Assembly: GCA_964369755.1 (NCBI GenBank)
Contig: CAYJFY010000016.1
Location: forward strand, 1 to 45,850
Reading direction: 5' to 3'
Length of the DNA: 45,850 nt
Origin: CAUPWF01 sp964369755
GTDB taxonomy: Bacteria > Bacillota > Clostridia > Lachnospirales > Lachnospiraceae
The notes below the pieces were generated by a model, which saw only the letters and a list, made by a program, of their open reading frames with translations, searched no databases and had not been told where the DNA came from. A program made the position numbers and the translations under genes. Below are positions 32,129-41,180 of the stretch, piece after piece (the stretch's first letter is position 1; each line of letters starts with the position of its first letter).

Positions 32129-32869
32129 ATGAGCGTTATTTCGATGAAACAATTATTGGAAGCAGGTGTACATTTTGGACACCAAACAAGAAGATGGAAC
32201 CCTAAGATGGCAGAGTACATCTACACAGAGAGAAATGGTATCTATATCATTGACCTACAAAAATCAGTAGGAATGGTTGACGATGCTTACAGAGCGATCG
32301 CAGATGTTGCAGCTGATGGAGGTACTATCCTTTTCGTTGGTACTAAGAAACAAGCACAAGATGCTATCAAATCAGAAGCAGAGCGTTGTGGAATGTACTA
32401 TATCAATGAGAGATGGTTAGGTGGAATGTTAACAAACTTCAAAACAATCCAAAGCAGAGTAAACCGTTTGAAAGACATTGAAAGAATGGCTGAAGATGGA
32501 ACATTTGATGTACTACCTAAAAAAGAAGTAATCGAATTGAAAAAAGAGTGGGCTAAATTAGAGAAGAACTTAGGTGGAATTAAAGATATGAAGAGAGTTC
32601 CAGATGCAATCTTCATCGTAGACCCTAAGAAAGAAAAAATCTGTATCCAAGAAGCACATACACTAGGAATTCCATTGATTGGAATTTGTGATACAAACTG
32701 TGATCCAGAAGAATTGGATTATGTAATCCCTGGAAACGATGATGCGATTAGAGCGGTTAAATTAATCGTAGCTGCTATGGCAGACGCAGTAATCGAAGCA
32801 AACCAAGGAACTACAGCAATGGATGTTGCTGAAGAGATGGTTGCTGAAGAAGTAACAGAAGAAGCATAA
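32129..32869 (+). CDS. rpsB: 30S ribosomal protein S2
   Basis: A 246-residue uS2 protein of the small subunit, where it helps bind S1 or stabilise mRNA near the anti-Shine-Dalgarno region. MKQLLEAGVHFGHQTRRWNPKM near the start is the family signature (quoted here only as an identifier in two parts: EAGVHFGHQ and RRWNPKM). Other blocks are FVGTKKQAQDAI, NERWLGGMLTNF and IPLIGICDTNCDP. A strong AGGAGG-like site (GGAGG) precedes ATG 32129. tsf follows after 48 bases, the standard rpsB-tsf pair. Preferred codons and the strong promoter suit a highly expressed gene. Confidence 0.97.
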   Translation: MSVISMKQLLEAGVHFGHQTRRWNPKMAEYIYTERNGIYIIDLQKSVGMVDDAYRAIADVAADGGTILFVGTKKQAQDAIKSEAERCGMYYINERWLGGMLTNFKTIQSRVNRLKDIERMAEDGTFDVLPKKEVIELKKEWAKLEKNLGGIKDMKRVPDAIFIVDPKKEKICIQEAHTLGIPLIGICDTNCDPEELDYVIPGNDDAIRAVKLIVAAMADAVIEANQGTTAMDVAEEMVAEEVTEEA

Positions 32870-32917
32870 GAACTAGTTGAGTATATTTGATATAAAGCAA
32901 AACGGAGGGAATTTATC

Positions 32918-33841
32918 ATGGCAATTACAGCAGGAATGGTAAAAGAGTTAAGAGAAATTACAGGCGCAGGTATGATGGACTGTAAAAAAGCTTTAGGCGA
33001 AACAAACGGAAATATCGAAGAAGCGGTAGAGTACCTAAGAAAAAATGGACAAGCAAAAGCTGAGAAAAAGGCTGGAAGAATTGCAGCAGAAGGTATTGTT
33101 GCTACTGTAATCGTAGACGATACAAAAGCAGCGATCGTTGAAGTAAACTCAGAGACTGACTTTGTTGCAAAAAATGCTGATTTCCAAACATTTGTATCAG
33201 ATGTTGCGAATCAAGCAATCAATTCTGATGCAGCAGACATGGATGCATTTATGGCAGAAGCTTGGAATGCAGATTCGGCTAAGACAGTAAAAGACGCATT
33301 GGTTGAGAAAGTTGCAGTAATCGGTGAGAACCTTACAATCAGAAGATTTGAAAAAGTAGAAGCAAACGATGGATGTGTTGTTGGATACATTCACGGTGGT
33401 GGAAAAATTGGTGTTCTTGTAAAAGCTACAACAACTGTTGTGAATGAAGATGTGAAAGCTTGTCTAAGAAATGTTGCAATGCAAGTTGCAGCTATGAATC
33501 CAAAATATGTAAGCCGCAACGAAGTAGACGCTGATTACATCGAGCGTGAAAAAGAAATCTTATTAGCGCAAGCAAAACTTGAGAACCCTGAAAAGCCAGA
33601 CAACATCATTGAAAAAATGATCATTGGTCGTGTAAACAAATTGATGAAAGAAGTTTGTTTGTTAGATCAAGCATATGTTCAAGATGGTGATATGACAGTG
33701 GAAAAATATGTGGAGTCTGTAGCGAAAGCAACAGGATCTAATCTTGCACTGACTTCATTCGTTCGTTATGAAACAGGTGAAGGTATCGAGAAAAAAGAAG
33801 AGAACTTTGCAGAAGAAGTAGCAAAGCAAATGGGTAACTAA
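32918..33841 (+). CDS. tsf: translation elongation factor Ts
   Basis: A 307-residue EF-Ts, the nucleotide exchange factor that recycles EF-Tu from GDP to GTP. The N-terminal UBA-like domain reads MVKELREITGAGMMDCKKAL, with TGAGMMDCK the signature. The core begins after KAEKKAGRIAAEG and includes the conserved NSETDFVAKN block that contacts EF-Tu. The rest is two core subdomains of normal size. CGGAGG precedes the ATG. It is co-transcribed with rpsB; a G/C-rich hairpin follows the stop. Confidence 0.97.
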   Translation: MAITAGMVKELREITGAGMMDCKKALGETNGNIEEAVEYLRKNGQAKAEKKAGRIAAEGIVATVIVDDTKAAIVEVNSETDFVAKNADFQTFVSDVANQAINSDAADMDAFMAEAWNADSAKTVKDALVEKVAVIGENLTIRRFEKVEANDGCVVGYIHGGGKIGVLVKATTTVVNEDVKACLRNVAMQVAAMNPKYVSRNEVDADYIEREKEILLAQAKLENPEKPDNIIEKMIIGRVNKLMKEVCLLDQAYVQDGDMTVEKYVESVAKATGSNLALTSFVRYETGEGIEKKEENFAEEVAKQMGN

Positions 33842-33865
33842 TACGGACGGTTTTCCGTCGAACGA

Positions 33866-33918
33866 AAGGGACGGGGGAAGAATGGAGCATTGCGACATTT
33901 TCCCCTGTCCTTAATTAA
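33866..33918 (+). terminator. hairpin after tsf, probable terminator
   Basis: GGACGGGGGAA (33869-33879) pairs with TTCCCCTGTCC (33900-33910), 11 bp with one G-T pair and a loop of 20 bases, followed by TTAATTAAT. The T-tract is imperfect, so some read-through is possible. A smaller GACGG/CCGTC hairpin sits just before it. Confidence 0.6.
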
Positions 33919-33968
33919 TAATAGGGAATATGAACCGAGTCAATAAGAGTAGGAAAAAGGAGAGAATT

Positions 33969-34637
33969 ATGAGTGAAGAATTAAACAAGGTAGAAACAAT
34001 GGATGATTACAAGGATCAGTTAGATGTTGCGAATCCATGGAATAGAATCAAAGAGTATATGGCGAACAAAACAGTACTGAACGTAAAAGTAGAAGGTATT
34101 GTAAATGGTGGAGCTGTTGCTATGGTAGAGGAAGTGAGAGGGTTTATTCCAGCATCTAGATTATCTCTTGGATATGTAGAGAATTTGGAAGAGTTTTTAT
34201 TACAAGAGATTCAGGTAAGAGTGATTGAAGCGGATCAAGAAAACAATCGTTTGGTCTTGTCTGCAAGAGAAATTTTAAGAGATAATGAGAAAAAAGTACA
34301 ACAGAAGAAATTAGAGAATGTTGTGGTAGGAACTGTATTGAATGGTGTGGTTGAAAGTTTACAAAACTACGGTGCATTTGTGCGTCTTGAAGATGGATTA
34401 TCAGGATTGGTTCATGTGTCTCAAATCAGCCCAAAACGTATCAAGGCACCATCGGATGTACTTAAGGTGAATGACGAAGTTCAAGTGAAAGTAATCGGAA
34501 TCAAAGAAGGTAAAATTAGCTTGAGCATGAAGGCTCTTATGGAAGTAGAAGAAGAGGTATATGAAAAGGTGGATATTCCAAAATCAGAGGATATTGGAGT
34601 GAGCTTAGGAGAACTTTTCAAAAACATTAAATTATAA
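33969..34637 (+). CDS. S1 RNA-binding domain protein
   Basis: A 222-residue protein with two S1-type RNA-binding domains. The first (about 35-100) contains VEGIVNGGAVAMVEEVRGFIPASRLS. The second (about 118-185) reads GTVLNGVVESLQNYGAFVRL, then GLSGLVHVSQIS, the canonical S1 fold. A short acidic tail follows. It resembles the truncated S1-like proteins of Clostridia, which may aid translation or RNA turnover; the exact role is unknown. ATG 33969 is preferred over 33930 because AAGGAGAG lies just upstream. Its position directly after rpsB-tsf fits a translation role. The pyrophosphatase gene begins 15 bases later. Confidence 0.85.
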   Translation: MSEELNKVETMDDYKDQLDVANPWNRIKEYMANKTVLNVKVEGIVNGGAVAMVEEVRGFIPASRLSLGYVENLEEFLLQEIQVRVIEADQENNRLVLSAREILRDNEKKVQQKKLENVVVGTVLNGVVESLQNYGAFVRLEDGLSGLVHVSQISPKRIKAPSDVLKVNDEVQVKVIGIKEGKISLSMKALMEVEEEVYEKVDIPKSEDIGVSLGELFKNIKL

Positions 34638-34652
34638 GAAAGAGAATGAAAT

Positions 34653-36302
34653 TTGGAAAAATATAGAGAGAAAAAAGTTTATGTAGTAGGGCATAAGAAT
34701 CCGGATACGGATTCTATATGTTCTGCCATCGCGTATGCAAATTTAAAATGTCAATTGACAGGCGAATCCTATGTGGCAAAGCGTGCGGGGCAATTGAATG
34801 AGGAAACGCATTATGTATTGAAGAAGTTTAATGTCCCAGCGCCTACCTTGTTATCGAATGTCCAGGCGCAAGTGAAAGATTTGGAAGTAAATAAGCTTGA
34901 GGGTGTCAAAAGTAATGTGTCCATCAAAGATGCTTGGGAAATGATGAAGACAAATCATATGATGACCTTGCCGATTACGAATCAAGGGGAATTGAAAGGG
35001 CTCATCAGCATTAGTGATATTACCACATCTTATATGGATGTTTATGATAGTCATATCTTAGCAGAGGCCAAGACGCAATTTAAGAATATAGTAAATACGA
35101 TTGAAGGAACAGTTGTAACTGGAAATGAACATGGGTATTTTACGAATGGAAAAGTGGTGATTGCAGCCTCTAGTCCAGAGACGATGGAGAATTATATCGA
35201 AGAGGATGACCTAGTAATCTTGGGGAATCGATATGAGACACAATTATGCGCTTTGGAGTTGGGTGTGAGTTGTATTATTGTTTGTGAAGGAGCTGAAATT
35301 GGTAAAACAATCTTGAATATGGCGGAGAGAAAAGAAGTCGTAATGATCCGAACAAAGCATGATACATTTACTGTAGCACGACTCATCAATCAAAGTATTC
35401 CGATTAAGCATTTTATGAGAACCGAGAACCTGGTTACATTTGGAACAGAAGAGTTTGTAAATGATATCAAAGAAACTATGGCGAAGAAGCGATACAGAGA
35501 CTTCCCTGTTTTAGATAAAAAAGGAAAATATGTAGGATTGATTTCGAGACGTCGTTTGATGGGAGTTACCAAAAAACAAGTAATCTTAGTAGACCATAAT
35601 GAAAAAACTCAGGCGATTAATGGGATTGATGAAGCGGATGTGCTGGAAATTATAGATCATCATAGATTGGGTGGTTTGGAGACTGTTTCGCCGGTGTATT
35701 TTAGAAATCAACCAGTTGGATGTACTGCGACAATCGTATATGAGATGTATTGTGAGTCAAATGTAGAAATCAGTGTTGAGATTGCATCACTACTTTGTTC
35801 GGCGATTCTATCAGATACCTTGATGTTTCGATCTCCTACATGTACAGACAGAGATAAAAATGCTGCTGAGAGCTTATCTAAGATTGCAAATATCAGCATT
35901 GAACAACTTGCAAATGAGATGTTTCATGCAGGAAGTAATTTGAAGAATAAAACACCGAAGGAAATCTGTTCTCAAGACTTTAAGAAGTTTGAATCAGGGG
36001 ATGTTCGCTTTGGTGTAGGGCAGATAAATTCTATCAATGTGGAAGAGATTCAAGAGTTAAAGAAGAAGATTTCTGGGTATATGGAAACCATCAAAAAAGA
36101 AAAAGATTTAGATATGGTTTTCTTTATGATTACCAATATTATTAGTGAACACTCTGATATGGTTTGTTATGGAGAAGGTGCGAAAGAGAGCTTGATTGAG
36201 GCTTTTGACTTACCAGAGGATATTGAAGAAGTGAGGTTGAAGGGAATGGTATCTAGAAAGAAACAATTGATACCGAATTTGGTAGCGACACTTCAGAAAT
36301 AA
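34653..36302 (+). CDS. ppaC: manganese-dependent inorganic pyrophosphatase with CBS and DRTGG regulatory domains
   Basis: A 549-residue family II pyrophosphatase that hydrolyses pyrophosphate from biosynthesis. The N-terminal DHH part has GHKNPDTDS (residues 13-21, metal ligands). A regulatory insert follows: a CBS motif (about 75-130), a DRTGG domain (about 135-245) and a second CBS motif (about 250-305). The catalytic core resumes with VDHNE and IDHHRLGG, and the DHHA2 domain closes the protein with RKKQLIPNL. CBS-PPases are inhibited by AMP/ADP and activated by ATP or diadenosine polyphosphates; this is family knowledge. The only in-frame start is TTG 34653, with weak AAGAAAGAG upstream, so translation may be modest or coupled. 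Confidence 0.93.
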   Translation: MEKYREKKVYVVGHKNPDTDSICSAIAYANLKCQLTGESYVAKRAGQLNEETHYVLKKFNVPAPTLLSNVQAQVKDLEVNKLEGVKSNVSIKDAWEMMKTNHMMTLPITNQGELKGLISISDITTSYMDVYDSHILAEAKTQFKNIVNTIEGTVVTGNEHGYFTNGKVVIAASSPETMENYIEEDDLVILGNRYETQLCALELGVSCIIVCEGAEIGKTILNMAERKEVVMIRTKHDTFTVARLINQSIPIKHFMRTENLVTFGTEEFVNDIKETMAKKRYRDFPVLDKKGKYVGLISRRRLMGVTKKQVILVDHNEKTQAINGIDEADVLEIIDHHRLGGLETVSPVYFRNQPVGCTATIVYEMYCESNVEISVEIASLLCSAILSDTLMFRSPTCTDRDKNAAESLSKIANISIEQLANEMFHAGSNLKNKTPKEICSQDFKKFESGDVRFGVGQINSINVEEIQELKKKISGYMETIKKEKDLDMVFFMITNIISEHSDMVCYGEGAKESLIEAFDLPEDIEEVRLKGMVSRKKQLIPNLVATLQK

Positions 36303-36315
36303 TAAGGAGACCAAG

Positions 36316-36879
36316 ATGAAAAAACAAGAATGGAAACCGGGAAATATGCTTTACCCTATACCTGCGGCTATGGTATCACTTGGAAATGAGACGGATTCCA
36401 ATATCATAACCATTGCATGGACGGGGACGATATGCAGTGACCCTCCGATGCTCTATGTTTCTGTTCGACCAGAGCGTTATTCCTATGATATGATAAAGGA
36501 AACAGGAGAATTCGTAGTGAATTTAACGACTGAATCTCTTGCCAAAGCGACGGATTACTGTGGTGTGAAGTCTGGAAGAGATGTGGACAAATGGAAAGAA
36601 ACAGGATTGACGAGAGGAACAGCAAAACATTTGCAACATGCACCGATTATAAATGAGTGTCCCGTGAATATCGAATGTAAGGTGTTTGAAGTCAAGGAGC
36701 TTGGGACACATCATATGTTTATGGCAGAAGTAGTTGGTGTGCAAGTCAGTGAAGAGCACATGAATGAGAAGGGGAAATTTGAACTCAATAAAACTGGACT
36801 GCTAGCATATTCGCATGGAGAATATTGTGGATTAGGTGATGGAATAGGAACCTTTGGCTATAGTGTGAAAAAAGGGTGA
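36316..36879 (+). CDS. flavin reductase-like (FMN-binding split-barrel) protein
   Basis: A 187-residue protein of the flavin reductase/flavoredoxin family. The split-barrel motif is seen in NMLYPIPAAMVSLGN, NIITIAWTGTICSDPPMLYVSVRP and GEFVVNLTTESLAKATDYCG. These match clostridial flavoredoxin-like proteins that bind FMN and pass electrons or reduce flavins. The substrate is unknown. It begins 13 bases after the pyrophosphatase, behind AAGGAG, so the two are probably one unit. A convergent terminator follows the stop. The C-terminal YSHGEYCGLGDGIGTFGYS is also a family feature. Confidence 0.87.
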   Translation: MKKQEWKPGNMLYPIPAAMVSLGNETDSNIITIAWTGTICSDPPMLYVSVRPERYSYDMIKETGEFVVNLTTESLAKATDYCGVKSGRDVDKWKETGLTRGTAKHLQHAPIINECPVNIECKVFEVKELGTHHMFMAEVVGVQVSEEHMNEKGKFELNKTGLLAYSHGEYCGLGDGIGTFGYSVKKG

Positions 36880-36885
36880 AATAAA

Positions 36886-36920
36886 TAGGAGGGAATGAGG
36901 CGATGCTTCATTCCCTCCTA
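36886..36920. terminator. convergent terminator between flavin reductase and MATE genes
   Basis: TAGGAGGGAATGA (36886-36898) and TCATTCCCTCCTA (36908-36920) form a perfect 13-bp stem around a 9-base loop. A T-rich tail (TTTATTTC) lies on the minus side, so it best serves the MATE gene. Confidence 0.82.
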
Positions 36921-36925
36921 TGATG

Positions 36926-38275
36926 TTAGAGATGTTTTATTTCCTTTGTATAGATTCGACGAACAAGGAAGAGGGACGAGGCGACGGAAAAGATTTCCGC
37001 TAGCGGGAAGGACCACCAGATGTGGTGAAGTCCCATATATGTTGCTAAGATGTATGCCAAAGGCAAGAGTGCTAGTAGTTGCCTTGCAACGGATGTAATC
37101 AAGCTATACATGCTAAACCCTACGGCTTGGAAAAAGCATGAGGTACAGATACAGTAACCGGCAAAAGGGAAACTGACACTGATGGAGCGTAAGGCTACCA
37201 CACCTATTTCAATCATTTCTGGAGAAGCATCAAACATGGCAAGTAATTCTCTTGGAAATATCTGGAATATCACCAAGCCTAGAAGCATGATGGATATAGC
37301 GATATAACAGGAGAGTCGATAAGTGTGCATGATACGCTTTTTGTCGCGAGCTCCAAAATTATATGCCACAATTGAAATTAAGCCAGAGGTCAGTCCAAAT
37401 ACAGGCATAAAGATAAAACTCTGTAATTTGAAATAAACACCAAACACGGCTGCTGCTGTAGAGGAAAACATGAGCAAAATCGTGTTGAAGCCAAACACCA
37501 TGATGGAACCGATGGATTGCATGATGATGGCAGGAAAGCCAATTCTGTAAATTGCAAGGATGTATTCTTTGGATGGAAGAAATTTTTTAAAGTTTAAATT
37601 AATTTCTCGGTTGTGGAAGATACAGATAAATAGCCCAACCGAAGCACCGATTATTTGACCAATAATGGTTGCGAGTGCAGCACCAGCCACTTCCATACGA
37701 GGAAGTCCAAACATTCCAAAGATTAAGATCGGGTCCAAGATGATATTGACAAGGGCACCAATTCCCTGAACAATCATGCTCAAATGTGTTTTACCTGTGG
37801 CGTGAAGAAAACGCTCAAAAGTAATCTGGAAGAACACACCGAATGAAAAGAGGCAGATGATATACATATAACTCTTTCCATAGGTTAAGATCGCAGCATC
37901 ATCCGTTTGAGTTTGGTAAAAGAGATCAGTTGCAAACACTCCGATTAATACGAAGAGAATCCAACTGAGGACAGCTAATACTAAACCATTTTTACAAACC
38001 AGTGATGCCTTGTTCAAATCCTTTTCCCCGAGATACCTTGCAGCGAGTGCGTTGATACCAACTCCTGTACCAGCAGCAACTGCAATCATTAGATTTTGGA
38101 TTGGAAAAGCCAATGAAACTGCGGTGAGGGCATCCTCGCTAATTTGTGCTACGAAGATACTGTCGACAACATTATAGAGCGCTTGTACAATCATCGATAT
38201 TATCAATGGCAGTGATATCTGTATTAATAGTTTTGGAATGGGCATTGTACCCATCTTATTTTCTTTTGTATTCAT
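36926..38275 (-). CDS. MATE-family efflux transporter
   Basis: A membrane transporter of about 449 residues with 12 predicted helices in two six-helix halves. The N-terminal MPIPKLLIQISLPLIISM followed by NVVDSIFVAQIS is the standard start of bacterial MATE proteins (DinF/NorM branch). GTGVGINALAARYLGEKD and FPAIIMQSIGSIMVFGFN are further blocks. It exports drugs or metabolites with a Na+ or H+ gradient; the substrate is not visible. The frame is open to an ATG at 38287 which directly abuts AAAGGA, so the second Met (38275, MNTKEN) is preferred; neither site is ideal. It is divergent from the deacetylase gene. Confidence 0.9.
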   Translation of the reverse strand: MNTKENKMGTMPIPKLLIQISLPLIISMIVQALYNVVDSIFVAQISEDALTAVSLAFPIQNLMIAVAAGTGVGINALAARYLGEKDLNKASLVCKNGLVLAVLSWILFVLIGVFATDLFYQTQTDDAAILTYGKSYMYIICLFSFGVFFQITFERFLHATGKTHLSMIVQGIGALVNIILDPILIFGMFGLPRMEVAGAALATIIGQIIGASVGLFICIFHNREINLNFKKFLPSKEYILAIYRIGFPAIIMQSIGSIMVFGFNTILLMFSSTAAAVFGVYFKLQSFIFMPVFGLTSGLISIVAYNFGARDKKRIMHTYRLSCYIAISIMLLGLVIFQIFPRELLAMFDASPEMIEIGVVALRSISVSFPFAGYCICTSCFFQAVGFSMYSLITSVARQLLALLPLAYILATYMGLHHIWWSFPLAEIFSVASSLFLVRRIYTKEIKHL

Positions 38276-38390
38276 GTTAATAAACATTCCTTTCTCAAAG
38301 TGTTTATACTTTGTTCAAACCTATTCATTGTAACATTAAAAGGAGATGCTGACAATATAATAATAAAAACATAGTTTTGTGGATGTGCAA

Positions 38391-39101
38391 ATGAGTTGTT
38401 TTCATAGAAAATCCTTGAAATGGATTGTCTTATTTTTTGTTTTATTAATCGGTGCACGGGGGAGTGAAATGAGCCTGAATTTTTGGAGAGAAGAGGTAAG
38501 GCAGATTTTTTTTCAACAAGATGGATTTATTGAAGTCGAGCAAAAGAAAGTCGCTCTAACATTTGATGATGGTCCGAGTGAAAATCCAGAGATAACCAAT
38601 AGACTTTTGGATGAATTGAATACGAGAGGTGTAAAGGCGACCTTTTTTCTCCTAGGTGTCAATGCTGAAAAAAATCCAGAGACTGTAAAAAGAATTGCCG
38701 AAGAGGGACATCTTCTTGGGAATCACTCCTATAGCCATATTAATATAGAGCAAGCAAGTGATGAAGAGGTGATCGCAGATTTTCAGAAATCCAGAGAGGT
38801 AATCGAAGAAATTACAGGTGTGAAGCTAGAGTTTTTGAGACCGCCATATGGGATATGGAGAGAAGAGTTAGAGGAGGTGATTGGGCTGGTTCCAGTGATG
38901 TGGAGTGTGGATCCCTTGGATTGGAATACAGATAATGTTGAAAAAATTGTAAATAAGGTAGTGACGGATACAGAAGAAAATGATATCATTTTAATGCATG
39001 ATTCTAGTGAATCATCGATAGAGGCAGCGATTTGTATTATAGAGCATTTGACAGAAGCGGGATTCGAATTTGTTACCGTAGATGAGCTTTTGTTGCCTTA
39101 G
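38391..39101 (+). CDS. membrane-anchored polysaccharide deacetylase (NodB/CE4)
   Basis: A protein of about 236 residues. An N-terminal hydrophobic segment (roughly residues 8-24) acts as signal or anchor. The NodB domain follows: motif 1 TFDDGPS, motif 2 HSYSH (metal-binding His pair), motif 3 RPPYG, motif 4 DPLDWNT, and motif 5 ILMHD. All the usual catalytic and metal residues are present. It should remove acetyl or acyl groups from N-acetylglucosamine or -muramic units in the wall or an exopolysaccharide. Two starts are possible: GTG 38379 or ATG 38391; neither has a strong ribosome site. A TATAAT is visible at 38356 but lacks a good -35. Confidence 0.88.
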   Translation: MSCFHRKSLKWIVLFFVLLIGARGSEMSLNFWREEVRQIFFQQDGFIEVEQKKVALTFDDGPSENPEITNRLLDELNTRGVKATFFLLGVNAEKNPETVKRIAEEGHLLGNHSYSHINIEQASDEEVIADFQKSREVIEEITGVKLEFLRPPYGIWREELEEVIGLVPVMWSVDPLDWNTDNVEKIVNKVVTDTEENDIILMHDSSESSIEAAICIIEHLTEAGFEFVTVDELLLP

Positions 39102-39160
39102 AGAGTAAGTATAGCATGAAAATAGATGACAATGATGAATGAGAAGAGGAATACAAAATA

Positions 39161-39883
39161 GTGAATGAATTTATTAGAACAGAAATGTTAATTGGAACAG
39201 AGAGAATGCAAAAACTACAAAACTCCTGCGTTATGGTGTTTGGCGTGGGGGGCGTAGGTTCTCATTGCATTGAGGCGCTAGCGAGGAGTGGTGTTGGAAA
39301 ATTAATTCTCGTGGATAATGACCGTGTTTCGCTCTCTAATATTAACAGACAAAGCATTGCATTTCACAGTACAATGGAGCGATATAAGACTCAGGTCATG
39401 AGGGAGCGGATTCGAGATATATGCCCTCAAATAGAGGTGGAGACAAGAGAGGTGTTTGTCCTACCAGATAATTTGGACGAGGTGGTTCCAGTAGGTGTTG
39501 ATTATATTGTGGATGCAATCGATACAGTCACGGCTAAAATAGCGATTGCAGAGCTGGCGAACAGAAGAAAAATTTCATTGATTTCTAGTATGGGAACGGG
39601 CAATAAATTACATCCGGAGTTGTTCGAAATCACAGATTTACAGAAAACATCCATGTGTCCCTTGTGTAAGGTGATGAGAAAAGAATTGAAGAATCGAGGA
39701 ATTCCACATCTAAAGGTGCTATATTCAAAAGAAAAGCCATTGAAACCGATGTTAGAGTCGAAAGAGACAGGAGGAAAAAGAAATATTCCTGGAAGCATCT
39801 CTTTTACGCCACCAGTGGCTGGAATTTTGATTGCAGCGGAAGTGATACGTGACATGATAGGAGAAAATTATGGATTTGTTTGA
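39161..39883 (+). CDS. tcdA: tRNA threonylcarbamoyladenosine dehydratase (TcdA/CsdL)
   Basis: A 240-residue E1-like enzyme that uses ATP to cyclise t6A37 in tRNA to ct6A. The ATP-binding motif is VFGVGGVGSHCIEALARSG near residues 26-44. Then LVDNDRVSLSNINRQS, a strong TcdA/YgdL match, and DAIDTVTAK with the adenylation Asp. The zinc-like Cys pair CPLCKVMRKELK and the PGSISFTPPVAG end are typical. GTG 39161 is the probable start, with AGAGGA about 10 bases before. It overlaps the following rarA by 14 bases. No partner csdA/csdE is near. Confidence 0.9.
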   Translation: MNEFIRTEMLIGTERMQKLQNSCVMVFGVGGVGSHCIEALARSGVGKLILVDNDRVSLSNINRQSIAFHSTMERYKTQVMRERIRDICPQIEVETREVFVLPDNLDEVVPVGVDYIVDAIDTVTAKIAIAELANRRKISLISSMGTGNKLHPELFEITDLQKTSMCPLCKVMRKELKNRGIPHLKVLYSKEKPLKPMLESKETGGKRNIPGSISFTPPVAGILIAAEVIRDMIGENYGFV

Positions 39884-41180
39884 TTATATGAGAGAAGAAA
39901 ATCAGGAGAAAGAATCGCCGCTAGCATCTAGATTACGACCGACCAATCTAGATGAAGTTGTGGGGCAACAACATATCATTGGTAAGGATAAACTCTTGTA
40001 TCGAGCGATCAAGGCGGATAAATTGAGTTCGTTGATCTTTTATGGACCCCCTGGTACAGGAAAGACAACCTTGGCAAAAGTGATTGCGAATACTACGAGC
40101 GCGAAGTTTTGCCAGATTAATGCAACCATTGCCGGGAAAAAAGATATGGAGGCTGTTGTTCAAGAGGCAAAAGAGAATATGGGAATGCACCAAAAGAAGA
40201 CCATTCTCTTTGTGGATGAGATTCATAGATTTAATAAGGCGCAACAAGATTATCTCTTGCCTTTTGTAGAAGATGGAACCGTTGTTTTAATTGGTGCCAC
40301 TACAGAGAATCCATATTTTGAGGTGAACGGCGCGCTATTATCTCGCTCGAACATCTTTGAACTAAAATCACTAAACAAAGAAGATATTAAAGTCTTGTTA
40401 CATCGTGCGGTTTATGATGAAGTCAAGGGGATGGGGTCTTATGATGCGCAGATTACAGAAGAAGCTCTTGATTTTCTGGCAGATATTTCTGGAGGAGATG
40501 CGAGAAATGCATTGAATGCAATTGAATTGGGAATTGTAACCACACCGAGGGCTGAGGACGGAAAGATTCACATTACACTCGAAGTGGCAGAGGATTGTAT
40601 TCAGAAGAGGGCAGTTCGCTACGATAAGAAAGGCGATAACCATTATGATACGATTTCGGCGTTTATTAAGAGTATGCGGGGATCAGATCCTGATGCGGCG
40701 GTATTTTACTTGGCGAAGATGTTGTATGCGGGAGAGGATATTAAATTTATAGCGAGAAGGGTGATGATTTGCGCATCAGAAGATGTGGGAAATGCAGATC
40801 CGAATGCGTTGACCGTAGCAGTATCAGCATCGCAGGCAATTGAGCGAATTGGTATGCCCGAGGCGAGCATTATACTGTCACAGGCGGTTACTTATGTGGC
40901 ATCTGCGCCAAAGAGTAATGCATCGTATATGGCGATTAATGCAGCCTTTGAATGTGTGAAAAACACGAAAACCACAGTTCCTACGCACCTACAGGATGCT
41001 CATTATAAGGGAGCGAAAAACCTAGGACATGGAGTGGGATATCTTTATGCCCACGATTATCCGAATCATTATGTTCGTCAACAGTACTTGCCGGATGAGA
41101 TTCGGGATGAAACTTTTTATATCCCAACGGAACAAGGCTACGAGAAGAAGATATATGAATATTTAAAAACGAGAGATTAA
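39870..41180 (+). CDS. rarA: replication-associated recombination protein A (RarA/MgsA AAA+ ATPase)
   Basis: A 436-residue AAA+ ATPase that acts at stalled replication forks and remodels DNA with the SSB protein. The N-terminus MDLFDYMREENQ is followed by PLASRLRPTNLDEVVGQ, Walker A GPPGTGKTT and Walker B LFVDEIHRFNKAQQD. Sensor 1 is GATTENP, and SGGDARNALNAIE is sensor 2. The C-terminal tetramerisation domain includes LGHGVGYLYAHDYPNHYV. All ATPase parts are intact. It begins inside the 3' end of tcdA, so it is translated with it. Its stop overlaps by 4 bases the stop of the opposite DUF4364 gene. Confidence 0.95.
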   Translation: MDLFDYMREENQEKESPLASRLRPTNLDEVVGQQHIIGKDKLLYRAIKADKLSSLIFYGPPGTGKTTLAKVIANTTSAKFCQINATIAGKKDMEAVVQEAKENMGMHQKKTILFVDEIHRFNKAQQDYLLPFVEDGTVVLIGATTENPYFEVNGALLSRSNIFELKSLNKEDIKVLLHRAVYDEVKGMGSYDAQITEEALDFLADISGGDARNALNAIELGIVTTPRAEDGKIHITLEVAEDCIQKRAVRYDKKGDNHYDTISAFIKSMRGSDPDAAVFYLAKMLYAGEDIKFIARRVMICASEDVGNADPNALTVAVSASQAIERIGMPEASIILSQAVTYVASAPKSNASYMAINAAFECVKNTKTTVPTHLQDAHYKGAKNLGHGVGYLYAHDYPNHYVRQQYLPDEIRDETFYIPTEQGYEKKIYEYLKTRD

